Positions 46,601-58,950 of a DNA stretch of 64,000 nt are shown here, piece by piece. A program made the position numbers and the translations under genes. Under the pieces are notes generated by a model. It did not search any database and was not told the DNA's origin. It saw only the letters and a list, made by a program, of their open reading frames with translations. Location of the stretch: contig JAZBRS010000077.1 in NCBI GenBank assembly GCA_037176725.1, forward strand, positions 4,154,001-4,218,000. The letters run 5' to 3'. Position 1 is the first letter of the stretch, and each line of letters begins with the position of its first letter. The DNA is from Posidonia oceanica (lineage: Eukaryota; Streptophyta; Magnoliopsida; Alismatales; Posidoniaceae).

Positions 46601-48012
46601 GTGTTTTTAAATTTTTGATTGTTTCTTTTTCTTTTTCAAATAAGTTTTTAAATTGTTCCTCTTAGATTTGTTAAGTTAGGTTTTCCCTTAATTATTTGTC
46701 TTAGTGTTTTTAATTGTTTTCTTTCTTCTTAGGATTTGTTTTTTGATTATTTTTAATAGGATTTTTACTTTTGGTTTGTTTTGGTCATATTTTGGTTTTT
46801 GCTTTATTTTATAGCATTTTCTTTTTGTTTGTTTTGTATTTTTTTAGATTGCCTTCATGGTTTCCTTTTTTAGTTGGATTTAGTTAGGTTTTTGTTTTTA
46901 TTGCTTGTTTATGTTCTTAATTACTTCTTTTTAGGATTTTAATTAGTTTTTCTTTTTTTTTTAAGTTTTAAAAGGTTTTTTATAGATTTAGTGGGAGAAA
47001 GGAAAAGGAAAGGGAGAGGAAGAAGAAAAGGGAGAAATGAAAGAGTAAAGAAGAAAAAGAGGAGTGGAAGGAAAGTAAATATTAAAAAATCAAGGAATAA
47101 GCTAAAAATAAAGTAAAAATATAAATAAGATACAGGAAAGATAGATGCACAAGGTGGGCCCACAGCCAGGCAAGAAGAAGAGGGGGAAGGGAGTGAAAAG
47201 AAGGAGGATAATCAGGAGAGAGAGAGGAGAGAGAAGAATAATCTAGGAGAGAGAAAAGGATAATTTGGTGAAATGAAGGGGTTAAAGGTTTAGGAAAGAG
47301 GTGGAATTTGGTGAGTGTGTGGCCTAGCATCTCTAGTGTTAGACCTAAGATTTGAGTTTGGATTTGGGAAGGTTTTGGAAGGGTTTTGAGGTGTAGAAAA
47401 AGGGTAGTTTTACCTAAGTTTTCCAGGGTTTTGGGGAGTGATTTTGGTTTGAAAATTTGAGGGTTTTTTGGTAGGTTTGTTAAGTTAGGAAGGGTGAGTT
47501 TTCCTATGGTTTTTGAGGTGTTTTTGGGTTTGGGAAAGGAGTGTGATTCTAGGTTAAGTTTGGGCTTGGTTTCAAGGTCCTAAAGTTTTTAATTTTCCTA
47601 ATTTTTTGGGTGAGGGTTTTGTAAGTCATGTTTCGAAGCCACTAGAAGGATTCCACTGATTTAGCCTGTCAAAATGGGGTGTCTACAGAGTGGCCATTCT
47701 TATGTGACCATCTCTCGTATACGACATAGGGGCCGCTGCCAAAGCTCGCAGACGCCCGGCCGTAGAGAAAGAGGGCCATAGTTAATGGTGTATCTGAGGA
47801 GAATTCGACTCAATAAAGAGAATAAAAACACCAATAATCGACGAAATCAGCGAATAAGATAAACAACAAAAAGGGGAGAGTCACCACCTAGTCTAATTGA
47901 GAAAAGCTGGAAGACAAGGAAAACCGGATGTAAATTAATAAAATGAAAGAAAACCAAAGTGGATCCAGGCAAAACGGATGCGACACTGGGTCATTGCGGT
48001 CTAGAGATGGGT

Positions 48013-48053
48013 AAGGACTCCTGTTACGTGCAGGGAAGGTGTTAGGCACCCCC
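48013..48053 (-). promoter_or_regulatory. Conserved LTR hairpin motif (H)
   Basis: The plus strand reads CAGGGAAGGTGTTAGGCACC then CCCC. The stem and loop are intact. Confidence 0.7.
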
Positions 48054-49785
48054 GACACGCCCGAGGAGCGGCCTTTTCTAATGTCATTCCGCTCATAGTG
48101 TGGCTCAATGTAGGCCGAAGGCCAATTAATATATGCTCTAGCAATAGGAAACATGCTATGATAATGCAAGAAGGCGAAAGGAAAAGCCTCAAATAAACAT
48201 GCATAAAGGTTAAAAGAAACCAAGGAAAGTAGCTACATAAAGCTAGGAGGTAAACATGCATAAGGGAAACAAGTGCAAGAGGATAGGATTCAGATAAACA
48301 CTCATGAATGCTAAAAGAAACCAGGTAAATGACAATATAATGCTGGAAAGTAACATGCATAATAGAAGGCAAATGTAAGGCATATAAGGCTTAAATAAAC
48401 ATTGCTTAACACTAAAAGGAAATAGAGAAGTAACTAAAGGATGTTTGAATGTAAACATGCATGAGGGATAGCTAGGACAAGAGTAAAAGGCTCTGTCCAC
48501 ATTTGTAGAGGCTACTGTTAAATACGCAAGAGGCCCACGTGGGACCTCCACGCGGGAACAGTTCGCTTGTCCAGTGGAAAGTCATGGCCAAATGGGAAGC
48601 TCTCCTTAATTCAATTCGGTAGAGGACCGGTTGAATGATGAGGAGAGGGTATCCCGGAACAATAGTATGCAATAACATAAAAGAAACAGGTATAAACAAA
48701 GGTCGAAAAGGGGCTGGGAACTCTGCCCGATATCACAGTCAAACACGCGAGAGGCCCACGCGGGACCTCTGCGCGGGACTGGTCTGTTCGGACAGAGAAC
48801 CTTCATCGCCAGATTTTGGGCCCAACACTTAATAGAATGCAATGAAATGAGAAGGATGATGAAGAGAGGATGCCCGACAACAATAATATGCTAAATTATA
48901 AAAGGAACAGATACAAGTAAGGGTCGGAAAAGGGCTGGGAACTCGGTCTGATGTCGTGGTCAAACACGCGGGAGGTCCACGCGGGACCTCGGCGTGGGAC
49001 CGGCCAGTCAGACAGAGGACCTTCATCGCCAGATTTTGGGCCCGATGCTTAATGAATTGCGATGAAACCGGTTGGGGAAGCAAGGTGGTGTACCAGGCTA
49101 CCCAACCGGGGTGCAAAAGCAAGGCGGCGCTGCCCGAGTCATCCCGTCCACCTCGACAGTATCGCGCCGGCAGTCGCACGTCTTCACCGACCATAGAGGC
49201 GGCTTGGAGGGCGCAACCAGCCACAAACGCACTAAGGAGAGTCGGGGGACGATGCTGGAGCCTCTGGGCGAGAGGTTGGGGCGACTATATGCACGACGAC
49301 GCGAGGCCGCACGCGAGCCGACGACCCATCGCCGGAGACAGCGAAAAATGCTAAAATCAACCGAACGACTATGCTAGAAGGGGAAATAAACACTTAGGAA
49401 GTAAACATGCAATGTGGGGAAGTAGTGTAAGCTACAGGAGCTGGAAGGGTTACCTGCGAACGATGCCGCGGGCTTGTCTTCTCCGACAGCGGAGTCACTC
49501 CCAACGTGCGAGGCCAGCAGTCGCAAGTGAGGGCTGCGGTGGTCCGGGATGCAAGAGGAAGCTCACACTCTCTCTCACGGGCTCTAGGGAAGGCTCTAGA
49601 GGTGGTGGAACTCAGGGAGTACCTCGACAGCGATGTGGTTCGCCGGAGGTGGGTTTTCAATCCAAGGGCACTGGAATTGAGAAGGCTCGGGGGTCTGGAA
49701 GCTCTGGGAACTTAGGTGGTTGCTCGGGATTCCAAGAGGATGCCAAGGGAAGCCAGAGGTGGGGCTCGACCGACCAGGAGCACTG

Positions 49786-49792
49786 TTTTATA
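49786..49792 (-). promoter_or_regulatory. Candidate TATA box of LTR H
   Basis: The minus strand reads CACCTATAAAACAG, about 560 bp from the LTR start, a plausible U3 promoter place. Two CACGTG (G-box core) palindromes lie upstream of it at about 50024 and 50097. No transcript evidence. Confidence 0.4.
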
Positions 49793-50359
49793 GGTGGTTG
49801 AAAGGACTGTAGGCCGTTAGTGTAGATCTGGATTCAAATCGGGTGGATATGGTGTTGGTTGAAGATCGATGGGTGGAAATGGTTGGGATGGAGGGCTGGA
49901 TGACCCAAGTGTCTGGAGGCACAGATCCAGATTGGCAGGAGCCAATGGCGAGCGAGGAAAAGGTGGGCCAAGGTGACTGGACTGCCTGATTTTTGCTACT
50001 GACACAGGACAAAATGCGAGAGCTCCACGTGAGAGCTCGGTGCGAGTGTTAGTCTGTTAGTTTTCACCACTGACACAGGACAAAACGCGGGAGCTCCACG
50101 TGGGAGCTCGATGCGAGAGTAATCTTGTCAGTTTGGCTGCCCCTAGCTTCTGAGCCTGTTTCTCTGGTTCGTGGGCCGTCCGGGGCTATGGTTTTGTGGT
50201 ATTTGTGGTGGTGGATGTATTGGGATGTGATTGGTGGAGTTTTGGTGGGTTTGGGTTTGGTTTGGAGTTTCAAGAAAAGGTTGGGGCCGTCTCGTCTGCA
50301 TGCGCTTCTTGGAGTAAACAACCGTCGCTTGACTTCCAGATTTGGGTGTCTACAGTATC

Positions 50360-50863
50360 ATTTGTCTGATACCAGGGGCATCTCTTTTTTTTCGCTGCCT
50401 TTGGTATCATGCCCTCATCTCCTTTAGGCTGGCAGCCCTAACTGCCCAGATGACATCCGCTAAAATGTATGGCATCGTGGGCGGCAAGCACGATAGTCTT
50501 GTCTAGAGTTATTTTTCGGGTTGGTAGCCCTAACTGCCCGGACGGCAAGCACGTTAGTCTTGTCTGGTGCCACTTTTTGCGTAAGTTTGAATTAGCTACC
50601 AACTTGTTGCCCAGCATCACATTACATATCATAGCACCTCTCTTTGCATTGCTGCATCTCATTGCATTGCATTGCATCTGCATTTACATCTGCATTTGCA
50701 TTTGCATTTGCATTGCGGCAACGAGTCATGAGTTTCAGTGCATCCGCCGAATAAGTGACTCACGCCCACAGCAACATTGGCCTCCTACTGGCGTCAGGAG
50801 GGGTGTCATGTCAACCCTGACCAGCGGCCTCGGTCCCCTTGACCTCGCTCAAGAAGGGGCATC
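50360..50863 (+). other. 3' non-coding region of element D, after the H insertion
   Basis: It starts with the loop and right arm (GATACCAGGGG, 50368-50378) of the GGTATC hairpin, followed by GCCTTTGGTATC (50397-50408), which can also pair with that arm. GGCTGGCAGCCC-type words follow, then a TTTGCA hexamer run (50640-50716). The polypurine tract AAGAAGGGGC (50851-50860) ends the region. Confidence 0.7.
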
Positions 50864-53016
50864 TGTAGACACCCCAATTTGACAGCCATTCGGTGGATTA
50901 AACTTGGAGGATCAAGCTCAGAAGTGGCGGACCCCACTTTTCACCTTCACCAAACCAAACCCCAAAAACCACCCAAAATCCCTCGAAACTCCCAAACCCA
51001 CTAAACTCCACAAACTTAGGCCCATTAGAAACTCACTAGCCCCATTAGAAGCCCTATTGAGATAGGAGGGTCCGGTCGCCAGTCACACAGGCGACTGACC
51101 CTGTTGCCACTCGCGGGGGCGACTCAGTCTGTCGCCAATCACAGTGGCGACTGGACTATGTTGTCGCCTACGAGTGCGGCGACTTACCTGTTCAACCTTC
51201 TCCCACACAGACTGCTGCACGCCACGACCTGCAACCACGCCGTCCGCTCGTTCCTGTGCACGCCATCCCTGCCAGAGCCCACACCATGCCCTGCCACCCA
51301 CTCCTGTGCACGCCATGCCCTGCCACTGTCCTCCTTGTGTAGACGGCCGAACAAAACCAAGGAAACCCATCACTGTGAACACTCTCGCTCACCCCTGGTC
51401 TCACTTCCACACACACGGCCGGCCATTTTCCTTGGCATCCAGAGCAAGCCAGAGCCACCCACACCCTTCTAAGCGATCCTCGAGCATCCCTGGACGCCTA
51501 CACAAGCTCCAACAGGCTTCCTGAGCCTCCGAGCACACGGGACACCGTCGTCTTCCCCACCTCCAGCTGGCAAGGCCGTTTTGCCTGCCAGACACTGCAT
51601 TCTCCTTCCTCGAACACTAGGAAGCATCTCCGGACGTCCCCAAGCACATTCCAACACCGCCGAGCAACCTCCGCTTCCTCCAACGTCATCGCGACCTCCG
51701 CACCATCCATCTCTTGCGAGCCACATTGGGAGGCACGTTCGTGCCCCCGCATAGGTGCGAAATTACCTCCTCTCCATCCTCGAACCTCCCTCTAACTCTC
51801 TCAGCCTTCTCCGAGCGCCCTGGTGGCATCTCGCGGCCTGTCGGCCTCTCCCAAGCCCGGCGGACACGGTCGTCGCTGGCGAGAAGAGGAGTGAGGTGGT
51901 TAGAGCGATTCGCTAGCTGATTTTCCATTTTGAATGCATGCCTGTGTTTGTGGGAATGTCGTGAAGCTTCCCCGATCATCACCGGTCTTTTTCGTGCCGC
52001 CGTTGGCGCAGATTTTGGCGTCGAAGTCCGACCTCTGGACTGTCACCGGTTGGAGTTTGGGCCACCATATCTCACGGCCCAGCCGGCCACTTTGCTTGAT
52101 GATTATATGCCTGTATTCGTGGTTGAATGCTCTTTGATTTCCAGTATTTAGCTTCTTATATTGCATCTCTGACGCCAAGAGATTTGGCTCCGAAGTTTGC
52201 CATGCAGGCTGCCAGCTATGGCGCCGCTTGTAGCGGCGACTAGCTTGGTTTTCCAGGCAGTCTCTGGGCCGACTTTGCGCCAACGTATCTCCCTGTTCAG
52301 GCACCTATATTACATCTTGTTTGCATGGATTTGATCCTTGTTATGCCCTCTGTGCTGCTATGTATTTGGTTTCTTATTTTGAATCAGATGACTAGCTTTT
52401 CTGAGGCGATGAAGTTGCCTGTTTGGGAACCTACACAGGGTCCAACCGCTGCTCTCGCCGGCGACCAGTGTCGCAGCCTCTCAGGCAAGCGACGAGCTTG
52501 GTCACCCTAAGCACTGGCGACTCAACCTGTAAATCAGACAGCAGCCTTCATCCCCTGTTTGCCGCTTTCATTTTGCATCTGCTTAGCTTGTTTAACTCTG
52601 TTTTAGTTTCTTAATCGCTTTACCACTGCATCATGGCATTCTAGCCCTAATCATCTATATTTGGCATGTTTTCACTAAGCATAGCATGTTCTCAAATGGC
52701 AGTTAAGCAATTAAAGCATTCATAGCATGGCATAACATCTATCGCCTACGGGCGTATAGTTAAAGGTAAGTACTTGCCGAAATTCTCGCATATGCAGGCG
52801 ATTAGCTAAGAAAGACCGATTCCTCGGGCGTGTCGGGGGTGCCTAACACCTTCCCCGTGCGTAACAGGAGTCCTTACCCTTTCTTTGGTTTTGTAATGAC
52901 CATTATGCCCATATCCTAAGCACGAGTCATTTACTCTTGCATAACATTGCATTCATTTGCATGTTTTCTTGCATTTCCCTGGTTTTCCTCGTCTTTCCGA
53001 TAATAGACTAGGTGGC
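50864..53016 (+). mobile_element. 3' LTR of element D, main segment
   Basis: Aligns with 16159-18335 of the 5' LTR. It starts TGTAGACACC after the polypurine tract. GGGGTGTC (50800-50807) in the internal region is complementary to GACACCCC (50868-50875). The shared motif is at 52835-52875. It is cut at 53016 by solo LTR A'' inside the PBS-like block (GACTAGGTGGC) and resumes at 58951. Confidence 0.87.
52835..52875 (+). promoter_or_regulatory. Conserved LTR hairpin motif (D, 3' LTR)
   Basis: The core GGGGGTGCCTAACACCTT is identical to the A copy and to the core of the 5' LTR copy. Confidence 0.7.
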
Positions 53017-53317
53017 TGTAGCGATCCCGATCGGAATCAGGCTCGCTATTTAGCGGCGATTGGATCTGAGGAAGAGGCTCGACTCGAAAACGCTTGAAAT
53101 CGAGGAGAAAAGAGAAAGATAAGACAAATCAGAGTCGCCACCATGTCTATTAACGGGAGACAAGGAAAATCGGGGGAAATGCGTGAATTAACACGCAAAA
53201 CCAAGCAAGGAATGCAAAGCAAAGCAATGCAAAGGAAACAAATGCAAATACATGCAAATGAGATGACTCTAGCCTAGGATAAGGGCAGTATGGTCATTGC
53301 GGGCCAGAAGACAGGGC

Positions 53318-53358
53318 AAGGACTCCTGTTACGTGCGGGGAAGGTGTTAGGCACCCCC
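53318..53358 (-). promoter_or_regulatory. Conserved LTR hairpin motif (A'')
   Basis: Plus-strand GGGGAAGGTGTTAGGCACCC then CC; inner stem and loop as in LTR A. Confidence 0.7.
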
Positions 53359-53669
53359 GACACGCCCGAGAATCGGTCTTTCTAGGCTTACGCTCGCATA
53401 CGCAGGGAAATGCAGGATTGAATGCCTATGTGCCTATGAATGCCTAAGTGAATGCTCAAGGTGTGCTCTAAGTGGAGAAATGCAAGGCAAGGAAGTAAAC
53501 GTGCTGTCTAAGTGCTCAGCTACGCTGTCTGTGTTCCGAACCAGGCGAAACCTGGCTCGTGAGAACTCCAGGCAGTAAGCATCACAGCCCTATATGCAAA
53601 TGCAAGCGAAAAAGCAAAACAACGGCAAAACCATGCAATGCGATCGACATGCAAGAGAAAACGGCGTAA

Positions 53670-53910
53670 AACACGCAAAACGAGGCGAAAAACAAGGAAG
53701 CGCGCAAAACGGTGCAAAAGGACAAGATCGGCACGCAAAACGGGCGAGAAAGCAAGGCGGCACGCAAATCGGTGCAAAAGACGATGTCGGGCATGCAAAA
53801 CTGTGCCAAAAACAGGGCGAGCGCGCAAAACGACGTGAAAGGCAAAGCAGGCACGCAAAACGGTGCCAAAACGAGAGCGGGCACGCAAAACGGTGCCAAA
53901 AGCAGCGAGA
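53670..53910 (-). repeat. Minisatellite of LTR A''
   Basis: About seven units based on GCACGCAAAACGGTGCCA, the reverse complement of the LTR A array at 4890-5140 and with a similar copy number. Confidence 0.7.
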
Positions 53911-54569
53911 TAAAATCTCGGAAAAGCCGTGCGAATGCAAATGCAAGGAAAAGATTAGAAGCAGTAAGAGGAGAAGCAGAACAACGCATGTGTGAGAACA
54001 GGCGCTGTTCGGGGCCACACAGAGTAGGTGTGAAGACCTACAAAGGGGAGAGTGAGCAAACGGGGGGATTACCACCTCTTTTGCGACCATTTCCCACTAA
54101 ACCGTTCCACGGTGTGTCTCGCATGCTGTCCAAAGCTCGCGATGCGATCGGATCGTGGAAAAGGGGGAAGAAAGTCACATTAAGTGGTGAATCCAGGGAA
54201 AACACAACACAAAGTCCATAGGGAAACGCGAAACAGGGATCTGAGTTGATAGACAAGAAGAAGAGGCCCTATTCTACATGCTCAAAGAGACAGAAATCAA
54301 AAACGAGAAAAACTATGCAAATGGCATGCAAATGAATGCAATGCAGGAGTTCAGGAGGACGTACCTGGAAATCCGGGGGCCTGATCTGAGATCTGTTTGG
54401 TCCATGCTGAAGGGCGCTTTGCTGCGGTCGCCTGGGCAGCTTACTTGAGAAGATCCAACGGCCGGATCGGAAGATATCGCAGCTTCAAGGCAGGAAGGCC
54501 AGAACAGGGGAGAAGAGCAGATCTAGGTGTTCAGGAGGTCCTAGGGGTGTGTAAAAGGTCCTCCCAAGT

Positions 54570-55600
54570 GAAGGGGAGCTAAAAGTGCTTAGTGTGTGCA
54601 AAAGGATGCTAAAATGCAAGGCTAAATGAATGCAGAATGCATGCACAAGCAAGAAGAAACAAGGGGAACAAACTTGGAAAAGACAGGGGTTCAAAAGCAT
54701 TTTTGAAAAAGAAAAGGGGCTAAAATGCAAATTTTCACAAAAGATGGGGTCCACAGAGGAGGGTTTTGAAAACAGGAGAGGGCAGAGGGTTATTTTGCAA
54801 AAGACTGGGTTCAGAAAGCTTATTTGAAAAGAGGGTATGCATTGGAAGAAGTTTTGAAAACAAAAAGAAATCAGAGTGCAATTTTGGAAAAAATTGGGGT
54901 TTAAAGTGCAAATTTTCCAGAAAACAGGGTTCTGGGGAGTCTGGGAATGCAAGTGGAGGGTCTACATGCAATTTTGTAAGCATAGGAGCTAAGATGCAAC
55001 TTTAGGGGCAAAACAGTCTTTTTACATGGTTTTCAAAAGATGCAAGGACCTATGTGTGATTTTTGAATCATGCAGGGGTCAAATATGCAATTTTATATGG
55101 TAAACATGCTCTGAAATCAGTAGATAGGACTGATGTGCAATTTTTGAAAAAAACAGGGGCCAAAATGCAATGCAATAAGCAAAAAATGCATGCAAATGGT
55201 TACTGTCCATTTGAAATGGACCTAAATGCAAATGTGCAAAAACAGGAGGCAAAATATGCAATGCAGCAAGCAAAAATCAAAAATAAAACCTAAGTTTCTA
55301 CAGTGCATGGACCTATATGCAAAATCAGAAACATGCAGGGATGCAGAATGCAATTTCATATGGTAAAATGCATGCAATTAAATGAACTGATTTAGGGCAG
55401 GACTTATATGCAAAAATAAAAAACAGAGGGGCTAAAATGCAAAAAGTTACAACAGCACAGTACAGTAAAAGGACTGGAAAGAAAATACTGAAAAGTAGAG
55501 ATAAAAGCAGCAATTTAGCATGGTTTTTAATTAAAAACTAAGCATATTAAATGGACAGAGGACTGAAACGCAAAAATTAAAAAACTTAAACCAGATCTGC
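54570..55600 (-). repeat. Degenerate TGCAATTTT/ATGCAAATTTT repeats, LTR A''
   Basis: Counterpart of 3290-4170 in LTR A; blocks of about 60 bp with TGCAATTTTG and GGACCTAAATGCAAA cores. Confidence 0.6.
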
Positions 55601-58600
55601 AATGTTTACACCTAAAACTATATTAACAGGAAAATAAATGAACAGTAATGGCCGGCGGTGGCTGGCACTGTAGCAGTGAGCTACCAGAGCTCGTGACCGC
55701 CGGCACAGGGAGGCTGCGGGGGTGCTGATCGGCGGAGGCGGTGGTCCTGGAGCTTACGGAGGCAGGGCGACGGTCGGCGGGGGGCGATGCGGCCTGGAAC
55801 GCATCTGAGCGCTTGCCGGAGGTCTGCAGAGCTTCAGAAGCTTCGTCCGGCCGATCGACGCAGCGACGCTGCGTTCTGAGGGCCGGAGGACGTTCCTGAG
55901 ACCCGTGCGGACCTGAGGCAACCACCGGAGCTGCGTTCTGCTGCCCGGAGCAACGTGAAGGCCGGAAGAGCTCACCGGAGAAGATGATCTGACTGGAGCT
56001 GGCAAACGGATCAGGAGGGCCGAAATCCTATTTCTAAGGGGCGGAGAAGCAGCACGGGAAGAAAAGGAGACTAAGGGAGTGAAGAAATACCTGGCTCCGC
56101 GTCTGGAACGTGCTCCCGACCTCAGCAGTTCCGGAGGTGGCCGGTGGGGGTCGTCCGGTCGCTGCGGGCGTCGCCGGCTGCTCGCGAGGGCTGGAGCTGC
56201 TTCAGGGCGATCTTCCGGTGCTTCCCAGACGATCGGACGGAAGCTTCAGGGCTCAGGCGGCGGTTTGGCACTTTGTGGGTTCAGACAGATGGCCGGAGGT
56301 CGGGGGGATGTTTGTTGCATCTCAGGCTGGATGGGGCCCTCCGGGGGGTTGCTGGAGGTCAGGTGAGCGATTCTGGATGGTTGGTTTGCCGTTCTGGAGG
56401 CTGTGGAAGGAGTTTGCAGGTTGGGTCGGTTTTTGGTCCGGAGGAGGGGTAAGTGTTTGTTGTGGAGATTTCGGTCTGTGATGGAGGAGAAGGCTGAAGG
56501 CTAAGTATTTCGGGAAGGTAGAGATCAGGGGATTATCCGGGTGGAGTTTGGGAGAGATCAGTGGGCAGGAGTGAAGGGAATTGCTGAAGGAGGAGTGTTG
56601 GGTTCACTGTTGGAGTTTCAGGTGATTTGAGGGTGATTTGGGATGGTTTCTGTGGTGGAATGGCCGGGAAATGGTGGGAAGGGATTGCTGGATTTCTGGG
56701 TGAACTTGGGGGAGCAACTGGGAGAGCAATTGAGGCTTGGAAGGGGAATGGTTTGCTGGAGAAGAAAGAGGGAGTTCTGCTGTGGAATTCAGAGGGAAAA
56801 GAAGAGGATTGGGTGTGGAGAATTCTCTCTGGACTCTGGCTTCTCTCCGGGATGCTGAAGACTCTCTCAGGCTCTCTCTTCCGCTCTCTCTTCTCTCTGG
56901 AATTGGAAGATGAAGAGGAGAAGGAGGAGGTCGCACAGGTGGGGAGAAGGCTCTGAATTTTGGTTTCTCTCCGCTCTCTCAGGGTTTTCTGATCGCTCGC
57001 TCTCTCTCTGGATTGTCCAAAGCCCAAAGGAAGGAGGAGATGACTGGAGGCTTATATCAGGAGGAGCTGCCGGTGCGCGCGCTGGGAATTTTGAAATCAG
57101 CGGCGGCCACTGCAGCTGAGGAGATGGGTGCCGGCGAGACGACGGGCATTGAATGCCTCCCGGAATTGGTGCTGAGAGAAGAGAGGAGCGGCGAGCTGCT
57201 GTTGCTGATCTGATGGAGGCTTGAAATTCAAATGGTGGAGGGAGCACTGCAGCAGCTCGCGGGAGAAAGCCGGTGGACGCGCGAGGAAGAAGAAGGAAGA
57301 GGAAGGAGCACTGGGTCGGACCGTGGGCCGAAGGAAAAAAGAAATAAAAGAAAAAAAGGAAAACGGGCTGGATTGGGCCCAGTAAGGAAAGGAAAGAAAG
57401 AAAAAGAGAAGTAAGAAAGAAGAGAGGGTAGAATGGGGAAATAAAATTAGTAAAAATGAACTAAAAATAAATAAAAATACTAGAAAGGTTGTGATGTGAA
57501 TTAGGATTTTAATTAAATTTTTTAATGGTCATTTTGGGTTGATTAATGTGTTTTTGGGCTTGATTAGGTTTTTAGGGTTTTGGTTTTGCTTTTAATTGGT
57601 TTTCACTTGATTAAATGTTTGTTAAACCTTGTTTTAAATTGTTTTAAAAATTGTGTTTCTCTTGTTAGATACTCAGGACATTGATTAGGATTTTTTAGGA
57701 TTTATTTTCGTATTAATCAGGATTGGTTTTAGGTTTTTAAGTCTTAGTCTTCTTAGGGTTTTTTCTTTCTTAAGTCTTTTAAATTATGCTTTGATTTTTA
57801 TTTGCTGATTTTTCTTGAAGTTTTTAGTTAGATTTTTCTAGTTTGATGGGGTGTTTTTAAGTCTTTTAGATGTGTTTTTCTTTTCCTTTTAATTAAGTTT
57901 TAATTTGTTTTTCTTAGGTTTGTTAGGCTAAGTCTCTTTGTTTCTTTAATTACTTGTTTTAGTGTTTGTTTTTTAATTCTTCTTTTTAGGGTTTGTTTTT
58001 TAATTCTTTTGATGGGGTTTTTACTTTTGGTGGGTTTTGGTCTTATTTTAGTTTTTTTCTTGATTTTTCAGTGTTTTCTTTTGATTTGTTTTGCATTTTT
58101 TAGCTTACACGCTTGGTTTTCCTTTTAGTTTGATTTAGTTAAGTTTAGGTTTTTGATTGCTTGCTTAATGTTTTTTAATTGTTTTTCTTAGGGTTCTGAT
58201 TTGTTTCTTTTATATTTTGGGATTTTACAGATTTTTAGGGGTTTTCATGGATTTTTGCAAAAGAGGGAAAAGGAAAAGAGAAGGAGGAAAGAAATGGAAA
58301 AAAGAGGGAGATAAAAGGAAAAGAGATAGGTTGAAGAAAAAGGATTTTTTGAAAATTAGGGAAAGTGTTAAAAATAAAGTAAAAATAGGAATAAGATAGA
58401 GGAAGGATAGAAGCATAAAGGGGGCCCACAGCCAGGCCAGAAAAGGGGCAAAAAGGGGATGAAAAGAGAGATGATAATCAGGAGAGAGAGAGGAGAGAGA
58501 AAATGATAATCCTGAAGAGAGAAAAGGATAATTTGGATGAAAGGGGGTGTTAAGGGTCTTGGAATGAGGTGAAAATTGGTGAGTGGGTAGTCTAGGGTTT

Positions 58601-58950
58601 GAGGTGTTGGTCCTGAAGTTTTGGTTTGATTCTAAGAAGGTTTTGGAGGGGTTTTAAGGTGTAGAAAAAGGGGAGTTTCACCTAAGTTCTCTAGGGTTTT
58701 TGGGAATGGTCTAGGTTTGGAAATTTCTAGGTTCTTGGGTAGGCTTGTTAAGTGGGTGTTGGTGGGTTTTCCTATGGGTTTTGGTTAGGTTTTGAGCTTG
58801 GAAAGAGGGGTAAAGGCTTGGGTCAAGATGGGCTGATTTTGGAGGGTAAAGAAGAGGATTAGGGTTTGGTTTTGGGTTAGGTTTGAGTCCAGCAATCACC
58901 AGGAGGGCCCCAAGGATCCAAGCCTGTCAAGATGGGGTGTCAACAGTGGC

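Larger units (their letters stand above)
26870..47687 (-). mobile_element. Element G: complete-ended, gag-only long-LTR retrotransposon (20.8 kb)
   Basis: A minus-strand element with its 3' LTR at 26870-33817, internal region at 33818-41573 and 5' LTR at 41574-47687. Identical GAGTG flanks at 26865-26869 and 47688-47692 are a perfect TSD. The uninterrupted target (CCCCGACGGAGTGGCCATTC) survives in the neighbouring H block at about 26678-26697. The internal 7.8 kb has a PBS, a short leader, degraded gag, non-coding sequence, two tandem arrays and a polypurine tract, and no pol. This is the youngest layer of the five-level nest. Confidence 0.92.
41574..47687 (-). mobile_element. 5' LTR of element G (6.11 kb)
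   Basis: The plus-strand edges are TGTGAACGTG and GGTGTCTACA. Compared with the 3' LTR it lacks about 0.92 kb at a junction near 46302 and has one extra degenerate repeat near 44755-44865. It carries the shared motif (41853-41893), the minisatellite (42210-42628), the 92-bp array (42610-43605) and degenerate repeats (44270-45410). The deleted part includes the purine tract and part of U3. Confidence 0.88.
26504..50354 (-). mobile_element. Solo LTR H (about 3.0 kb), interrupted by element G
   Basis: The LTR parts are 26504-26869 and 47693-50354. The plus-strand edges are TGTGACCATC (26504) and GGTGTCTACA (50354). The flanks are GTATT (26499-26503) and GTATC (50355-50359), a TSD with one change. 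Removing H restores the conserved GGTATC hairpin of D. No internal region is present, so it is a solo LTR. Its 3' end has three tandem copies of a 175- to 200-bp block (starting 26506, 26707 and 47705), and G inserted in the second. It carries the shared motif at 48013-48053 and a PBS-like block near 47878. Confidence 0.8.
47693..50354 (-). mobile_element. Solo LTR H, right segment
   Basis: Contains the third copy of the 3' block (from 47705), the PBS-like block (47878-47895) and the shared motif (48013-48053). About 2.3 copies of a ~220-bp tandem repeat lie at 48525-49060, with near-palindromes such as GAGGTCC-ACGC-GGGACCTC. A candidate TATA box on the minus strand lies at 49786-49792. Two copies of AGCTCCACGTG(A/G)GAGCTC lie at about 50019-50036 and 50092-50109. 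The frames are short and unsupported. Confidence 0.75.
53017..58945 (-). mobile_element. Solo LTR A'' (5.93 kb) with TSD GTGGC
   Basis: The plus-strand edges are TGTAGCGATC (53017) and GTGTCAACA (58945), with identical GTGGC at 53012-53016 and 58946-58950. Removing it restores D's LTR (compare 18329-18346). It is the closest relative of LTR A in the window and has the same parts: shared motif (53318-53358), PBS-like block (53132-53152), minisatellite (53670-53910), degenerate repeats (54570-55600), GC-richer segment (55640-57250), purine tract (57280-57440) and T-rich segment (57480-58250). No internal region, so it is a solo LTR. Confidence 0.93.
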
